Position numbers and translations under genes: made by a program | Origin: an uncultured Methanobrevibacter sp. | GTDB lineage: Archaea; Methanobacteriota; Methanobacteria; Methanobacteriales; Methanobacteriaceae | DNA: 48,011 bases | Assembly: GCA_902774685.1 (NCBI GenBank) | Contig: CACYJH010000009.1 | Span: 1 to 48,011 of the forward strand | Reading direction: 5' to 3' | Shown: positions 43,633 to 48,011 of the stretch, piece by piece | Numbering within the stretch: position 1 is the stretch's first letter | How the letters are laid out: each line of letters opens with the position of its first letter | Notes under the pieces: model-generated | What the model saw: only the letters and a program-made list of their open reading frames with translations | Told to the model about the DNA's origin: nothing | Databases searched by the model: none

Positions 43633-43978
43633 ATAATTAAATATTTTTTTAAAATTTATAAAATTTTCCAAAAATAGGAATAATTATTGTGAAAAATAGT
43701 AATTGGTAAAAGTGAAAATTAGCTAAAAAATTTGATGCTTTTTAATTAAAAGAACGATTAATTAAATAATAATTACTCTTAAAAAATATTAAAATTATTG
43801 CACCTACAATCAACATAATTGAAATATTCTAGAATAAATGGTTAAAAAATATTGATTATGGTAGATAAGATGGTGTAAAAAATAAAAAATAGTAAAAAAT
43901 TTGAAAAAATAAGTATAAAAATAAAAAAAGAATAAATGAAAAATAAATAAAAAAGAAAATGAATTTAGAATAAAAAGA
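43633..43978. other. 346-base AT-rich gap upstream of fumB
   Basis: The TATA-like TTTATAAA of fumB lies at about 43655-43662. The rest shows no ORF with SD site. T-rich runs on the minus strand near 43880-43960 are probably the terminator of the small anchored protein gene. Confidence 0.5.
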
Positions 43979-44350
43979 TTATTCTAAACTACCATTAATT
44001 ACACCAAGCTTTTCTTGGTCTTCATCATAGGATGAACCGATCATTTCACCGGTTGAAGTATCAAATTGACGGAATCCACCATCTCTGTAAGTGACTTCAC
44101 GATAGTATCCTTCACCATTTTGATAGTTGAACTTAACAATTTCACTTACAATATCACTGCCACTACCTGAGGAACCACTTGATCCATCAGATGATGTAAC
44201 TTTATCTACTTTATCGGCAACTTTGTGAAAAGTGCCAGAGTCTCCTCCATCAGCAGCATCTGCAATCTTATCCATGAATTTAAATGCAAATGCGCCACCT
44301 ACAATAAGTATTGCAACAATACCTATTAAAACTAGAACAGAGCTTTTCAT
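43979..44350 (-). CDS. Small membrane-anchored protein, unknown
   Basis: The 123-residue product has an N-terminal hydrophobic helix (residues 4-24, SVLVLIGIVAILIVGGAFAF), a stretch of about 25 residues, a Ser/Gly linker (about 52-66) and a small C-terminal domain of about 50 residues rich in Tyr, Gly and Asp (GEGYYREVTYRDGGFRQFDT). The tail resembles in outline the end of the protein at 2769-3449. I know no function. GAGGTGAT precedes ATG 44350, a strong SD site. It is flanked by MfnA and fumarase genes on the same strand. Confidence 0.75.
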   Translation of the reverse strand: MKSSVLVLIGIVAILIVGGAFAFKFMDKIADAADGGDSGTFHKVADKVDKVTSSDGSSGSSGSGSDIVSEIVKFNYQNGEGYYREVTYRDGGFRQFDTSTGEMIGSSYDEDQEKLGVINGSLE

Positions 44351-44492
44351 TATATCACCTCTTTAATCTTTCATTTATTTTATTTAGCAAACTTATTAAA
44401 ATAATTTTCTATTTAAAAAAAATAAGCTAAAAATAAAGAATGTGGGAAAAATGAGTGATTAAAAAATAGAATAAGAATATAAAAAATAGAGA

Positions 44493-45659
44493 TTAAATGG
44501 ATTTGGAAATCTCTTCCAAATCACCTATAAGTTCAATCAAATGTTCTTTTTTAATATGATTCATAAGAATAACCCTAATAGCTTTAGGATAGGAAGAACA
44601 GGATATTTTCCAATTTCTCTCTTCAAGCAAGCCTGCTAATTCCTCAGTTTCCAATTTAGGATGATTAAATGCGACAATGTTCAATTTAGGTTCGACAATT
44701 AATTCATAGCCTAATCCTTTTAGCTTATCTGCTAAAAAGTGGGTTTTCTCTAATGCGATTTCCGCATATCTTGTGTAACATTCCTTACCTAAGAATTTCA
44801 TAACTGCATATGTTGCAGCGGAAGCTGCCCCTAAACGGGTACCTACTATAGTGGATTGATTCTTGATTGTCAAATAAGGTGAATCAACTGACATAGCATC
44901 CAAATAAGATTGGTCCCTAAACAATATTCCACCGGATGGAATTGGAGACAATCCCATTTTATGAGGGTCAACTGTAATGGATCTGACCCCTTCAATTGAA
45001 AAGTCAAATCTTGGCAAATCATATCCCTTTTCAGTTAAGAAAGGAATTGAAAACCCTCCAAATGCAGCATCCACATGCAAGTGAATGTCATTCTTGACAG
45101 CTATTTCAGATAAATCTTCTATTGGATCAATCATGCCTAATTCAGTTGTTCCTGCAATACCTACAATAGCTACAGTATTATCGTTAATGTTTTCTTCTAC
45201 AAGCTTTGGATTTATACGGTAATTTTCATCTAAATCAACACGAATCAATTTTAGATTAAGCATGTCAGCTGCTTTTTTAAAAGAGAAGTGAGCAGATTTA
45301 GGAACAATCAGTTCCCCATCTTTTATTCGATTATTATCCCTTGCAATATTCCTAGCAGATCTTATTGCCATAATATTGGCTTCAGTACCTCCAGTTACCA
45401 TATGCCCTGCAGGATTTTCAATGGATAAAATGGAACCGATCATCTTCAATACTTCATCTTCGATTAATTTGGTTCCCTTAAAAAGACCGGGATCTCCTAA
45501 GTTTGAGTCAATGAATTTAAAAAAAGCTTCTTTTGCAATAGGATGTGCTTCTGTACACATAGAGCCTAATATTCTTCCATCAGAATATTTGCAGTCCATT
45601 GCCTGAAATTTATCTAATTGATTAAAAATTTCATCATGAGATAATGGTTTTTCATTCAT
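44493..45659 (-). CDS. mfnA: L-tyrosine decarboxylase MfnA
   Basis: The 388-residue PLP enzyme makes tyramine from tyrosine for methanofuran; archaeal members can also decarboxylate aspartate to beta-alanine for coenzyme A. The family block [17 protein letters not shown] (about 88-104), [10 protein letters not shown] (Asp197) and the PLP lysine Lys234 in [11 protein letters not shown] are present. The length is right for archaeal MfnA. AGGTAA precedes ATG 45659. It sits 193 bases downstream of the ppsA terminator, so it is transcribed separately. Confidence 0.95.
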   Translation of the reverse strand: MNEKPLSHDEIFNQLDKFQAMDCKYSDGRILGSMCTEAHPIAKEAFFKFIDSNLGDPGLFKGTKLIEDEVLKMIGSILSIENPAGHMVTGGTEANIMAIRSARNIARDNNRIKDGELIVPKSAHFSFKKAADMLNLKLIRVDLDENYRINPKLVEENINDNTVAIVGIAGTTELGMIDPIEDLSEIAVKNDIHLHVDAAFGGFSIPFLTEKGYDLPRFDFSIEGVRSITVDPHKMGLSPIPSGGILFRDQSYLDAMSVDSPYLTIKNQSTIVGTRLGAASAATYAVMKFLGKECYTRYAEIALEKTHFLADKLKGLGYELIVEPKLNIVAFNHPKLETEELAGLLEERNWKISCSSYPKAIRVILMNHIKKEHLIELIGDLEEISKSI

Positions 45660-45814
45660 AAAAATTACCTGAATTCAAAATAAAAAATTAAAACTTATTA
45701 TTTTTTTAATATCATCAAAACAAATCAACTAAAAAATGTAAAAATAACTAAAAAACTAAATCGGCTAAAATAATATTAAAAAAACAATACAATCTTAAAA
45801 AAATAAAAAATAAA

Positions 45815-45840
45815 GATTTAAAAGATTGAACTTTTAAATC
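45815..45840 (-). terminator. Terminator of ppsA
   Basis: GATTTAAAAG (45815-45824) and CTTTTAAATC (45831-45840) pair perfectly around six bases, 14 bases after the ppsA stop codon. TTTATTTTTTATTTTTTT follows on the minus strand. Confidence 0.85.
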
Positions 45841-45853
45841 AATGCATTTAGAA

Positions 45854-48011
45854 TTACAATTGTTTTCTTGCTGCATCGAGCATGATTTTCTTTTCAGCTC
45901 TTGCAACGGTTTTTCTTACTTCTTCTACTGCGTCAGTATTGGAAGATACACTGGTAATTCCAAATTTAACAAGTTTTTCAACAATATGAGGTACACTACC
46001 TGCTTGACCACAGATACTGCAGGTTACACCTGCTGCTGCACAATGTTTAATGGTTCTTTCAATTAAAGCCATTACTGCAGGGTGTTCTTCTCTGTAGTGT
46101 TTTGCTACAAACTCATTGTTTCTGTCCACTGCAAGAGTGTATTGAGGAATTTCTACCATCATACCAAATTCAACATCAACTTGAGGTTCCATACCTACTT
46201 CTCTACATAATTCTTTAGCTCTTCTGAGTTCAGATGGATGTTGTGATAATGGAATCATGATTCCAATGTTTTTGTAACCTTTATCGTGAAGCTTTTTGAT
46301 TGCTTTGAATTCAGCTTTTAAGATTTCAGGTTCATCCAATTCTCTTCTGATACCTCTCCAACCTAACATTGGGTTGTGTTCTCTAGGTTCATCTTCTCCA
46401 CCTTCAAGGGTGATGAACTCATCAGTAGGAGCATCAAGAGTTCTGTACCATACAGGTTTTGGATAGAATTCATCTGCTACTTTTAAAACACCTTCAGCAA
46501 TTGTGTCAACCAATTTATCTTCTTCACCGTCAAGGATGAATTTTCTTGGGTGAACACCAGTGGATAACATCATGTGTTCAGTTCTGAGCAATCCAACACC
46601 GTCAGCACCGGTTGCTGCTGCTTTTGGAGCTGCTTCAGCCATACTTACATTAGCTTTAACTTCAGTTACAGTGATTAAAGGAGTTGCAGATACTTGTACT
46701 GCAGCTTCAGCGGATTTTTCACTTTCAGCACCTTTAATGATACCTTTGTAAACTAAACCTTTTTTACCGTCAGCAGTAACTTCATCATTTTCCTTTAATG
46801 TAGTGGTTGCATCCCCAGTACCTACTACACAAGGAATTCCTAATTCTCTTGAAATGATAGCTGCGTGACAGGTTACTCCACCTTCATCGGTTACAATACC
46901 GGTAGCCCTTTTCATAGCAGGAACCATATCAGGAGTGGTCATGGTAGTTACCATTACGTCACCATCTTGAACCTTATCAAGTTCATCAAGCTCTAAAATG
47001 ACTTTTACAGTACCGGAAGCTAATCCTGGACTTGCACCAAGACCTTTAATCAATACTTCCAAGTCCACTTCTTCATCTTTAGATTCACCTTTGGAATCTC
47101 CTAAGGTAGTGATTGGTCTGGATTGTAATAAGAATAAGTTACCATCATGGAAAGCCCATTCGGTATCTTGAGGTTTTCCGTAATGACCTTCTACTCTTTT
47201 AGCCATTTCAACAAGTTCAATCAATTCATCATCAGATAAAACTCTTTCTTTTCTTAATTCTTCAGGAACTTCAACTTGGATGGAGGTTCCACCTTCTTCA
47301 TTAGTGAACATGGTTTTCTTGTCACTAATGGTAACATTCAAGACTTCATTTGTTTCTTTATCTACAGCATAGTTATCAGGAGTTACGGATCCGCTTACTA
47401 CGGATTCACCAAGACCCCATGATCCTTCAATCAATGCAATGTTTTCACCAGTGGATGGGTTTACAGTAAACATTACACCTGCTTTATCGGAATCAACCAT
47501 TTGTTGAACTACTACAGCAATATATACTTGAGAGTGTTCAAAGTTGTTTTCTTCTCTGTAGAAGATAGCTCTTGCTTCAAATAAGGAAGCCCAACATTTT
47601 CTTACATATTCAATAACATTTTCTAATCCTTGAACGTGCAAGAAAGTATCTTGTTGACCTGCAAAGGAAGCTTCAGGCAAGTCTTCTGCAGTAGCGGAAG
47701 AACGGATAGCTACATCTGCTTCGTCTTCTCCAACTCTTTGTGATAATTGATTGTAAGCTTCAATAATATAAGTGGAAATATCTTCAGGTATAGGAGTTTC
47801 AATAATAATGCTTTTGATTTCTTCAGCAGCTTCTTGAAGCTCTTTGGTGTTATTAATATCTATTTGGTCTAAAATATCCATAACACTATTAAAAATTCCA
47901 GTATCTCTCATGAACTTATCATAAGTTTTAGAGGTTACTACAAATCCTGGAGGTACAGGAATACCTGCTTGGGTTAATTCACCTAAATTAGCACCTTTTC
48001 CACCAGCAATA
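45854..48011 (-). CDS. ppsA: Phosphoenolpyruvate synthase (start outside window)
   Basis: The frame runs to the right edge and shows about 718 residues; roughly the first 40 are missing. ATP, pyruvate and water give phosphoenolpyruvate, AMP and phosphate. The N-terminal ATP-grasp part begins AGGKGANLGEL and has SSATAEDLPEASFAGQQDTF-type text (RSSATAEDLPEASFAGQQ); the phosphohistidine domain has GGVTCHAAIISREL; the C-terminal barrel has PMLGWRGIRRELDEP and the Cys in TCSICGQAG. It supplies gluconeogenesis together with gap and, in reverse, links to PycB. An internal ATG at 47911 is not the start: the frame continues with conserved residues upstream. Confidence 0.97.
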   Translation of the reverse strand, partial: IAGGKGANLGELTQAGIPVPPGFVVTSKTYDKFMRDTGIFNSVMDILDQIDINNTKELQEAAEEIKSIIIETPIPEDISTYIIEAYNQLSQRVGEDEADVAIRSSATAEDLPEASFAGQQDTFLHVQGLENVIEYVRKCWASLFEARAIFYREENNFEHSQVYIAVVVQQMVDSDKAGVMFTVNPSTGENIALIEGSWGLGESVVSGSVTPDNYAVDKETNEVLNVTISDKKTMFTNEEGGTSIQVEVPEELRKERVLSDDELIELVEMAKRVEGHYGKPQDTEWAFHDGNLFLLQSRPITTLGDSKGESKDEEVDLEVLIKGLGASPGLASGTVKVILELDELDKVQDGDVMVTTMTTPDMVPAMKRATGIVTDEGGVTCHAAIISRELGIPCVVGTGDATTTLKENDEVTADGKKGLVYKGIIKGAESEKSAEAAVQVSATPLITVTEVKANVSMAEAAPKAAATGADGVGLLRTEHMMLSTGVHPRKFILDGEEDKLVDTIAEGVLKVADEFYPKPVWYRTLDAPTDEFITLEGGEDEPREHNPMLGWRGIRRELDEPEILKAEFKAIKKLHDKGYKNIGIMIPLSQHPSELRRAKELCREVGMEPQVDVEFGMMVEIPQYTLAVDRNNEFVAKHYREEHPAVMALIERTIKHCAAAGVTCSICGQAGSVPHIVEKLVKFGITSVSSNTDAVEEVRKTVARAEKKIMLDAARKQL

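Noticed and set aside
1..48011. Insertion sequences or prophage
   Set aside because: No transposase, integrase, terminal inverted repeats with target duplication or phage structural gene was seen in any frame.

Overview
The window is archaeal and almost certainly from a Methanobrevibacter-like gut methanogen (order Methanobacteriales). The evidence is gene content: DNA topoisomerase VI, aIF1A, RIO1 kinase, archaeal phosphorylating GAPDH, tyrosine decarboxylase MfnA for methanofuran, HypD, a UbiA-type archaeal lipid prenyltransferase, aTrm56, PycB and PEP synthase. Coding DNA is AT-rich, intergenic DNA is extremely AT-rich, Shine-Dalgarno (SD) sites of the GGTGAT/GGAGG type are common, and T-tract terminators are frequent. 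The species cannot be fixed from this window alone.

Region 1 (1-12858, minus strand) is an informational and central-metabolism block: an AAA ATPase (cut by the left edge), an endonuclease IV-like protein, GAPDH, topoisomerase VI A and B, a KH-domain (Dim2-like) protein, RIO1 and aIF1A. Between GAPDH and Top6A lie four unrelated genes plus a very small ORF: a lipobox-free anchored protein, a DUF2284 protein, and a metal-export cassette (P-type ATPase, 23-residue membrane peptide, CsoR-type regulator) with two GGTATACC/ATACCC-GGGTAT operator-like sites.

Region 2 (13239-18661) holds moeA, a GyrI-like protein and a small Lys-rich protein on the plus strand, facing a minus-strand group of PmbA/TldE, phosphoglycolate phosphatase and HypD.

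Region 3 (18950-33145) is a cell-surface glycan and lipid region. A plus-strand operon encodes a CMP-nonulosonate synthetase/PseG-like hydrolase fusion, a NeuB-family synthase, a probable GT-B glycosyltransferase of unknown family and a flippase. After it come, on the minus strand, a hexapeptide acyltransferase, a zinc-ribbon/NERD-like membrane protein with a repeated DEIIPIHAE motif, two GT4-like glycosyltransferases, a PMT-like membrane glycosyltransferase and a UbiA-family lipid prenyltransferase. Myo-inositol-1-phosphate synthase begins divergently next to it (33319), which fits inositol-lipid synthesis.

Region 4 (33319-48011) is metabolic: Ino1, PycB, a small membrane protein, LarC, a CbiS/CobZ-like protein with CobS (cobamide nucleotide loop assembly), aTrm56, DUF763, fumarase beta, a small anchored protein, MfnA and PEP synthase (cut by the right edge).

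No tRNA, rRNA, IS element, prophage or CRISPR array was seen. The most promising undescribed items are the tiny membrane peptide in the CsoR/P-type ATPase cassette, the DEIIPIHAE repeat protein, the unassigned 500-residue glycan enzyme beside the nonulosonate genes, and the helically phased T-tracts between larC and cbiS.
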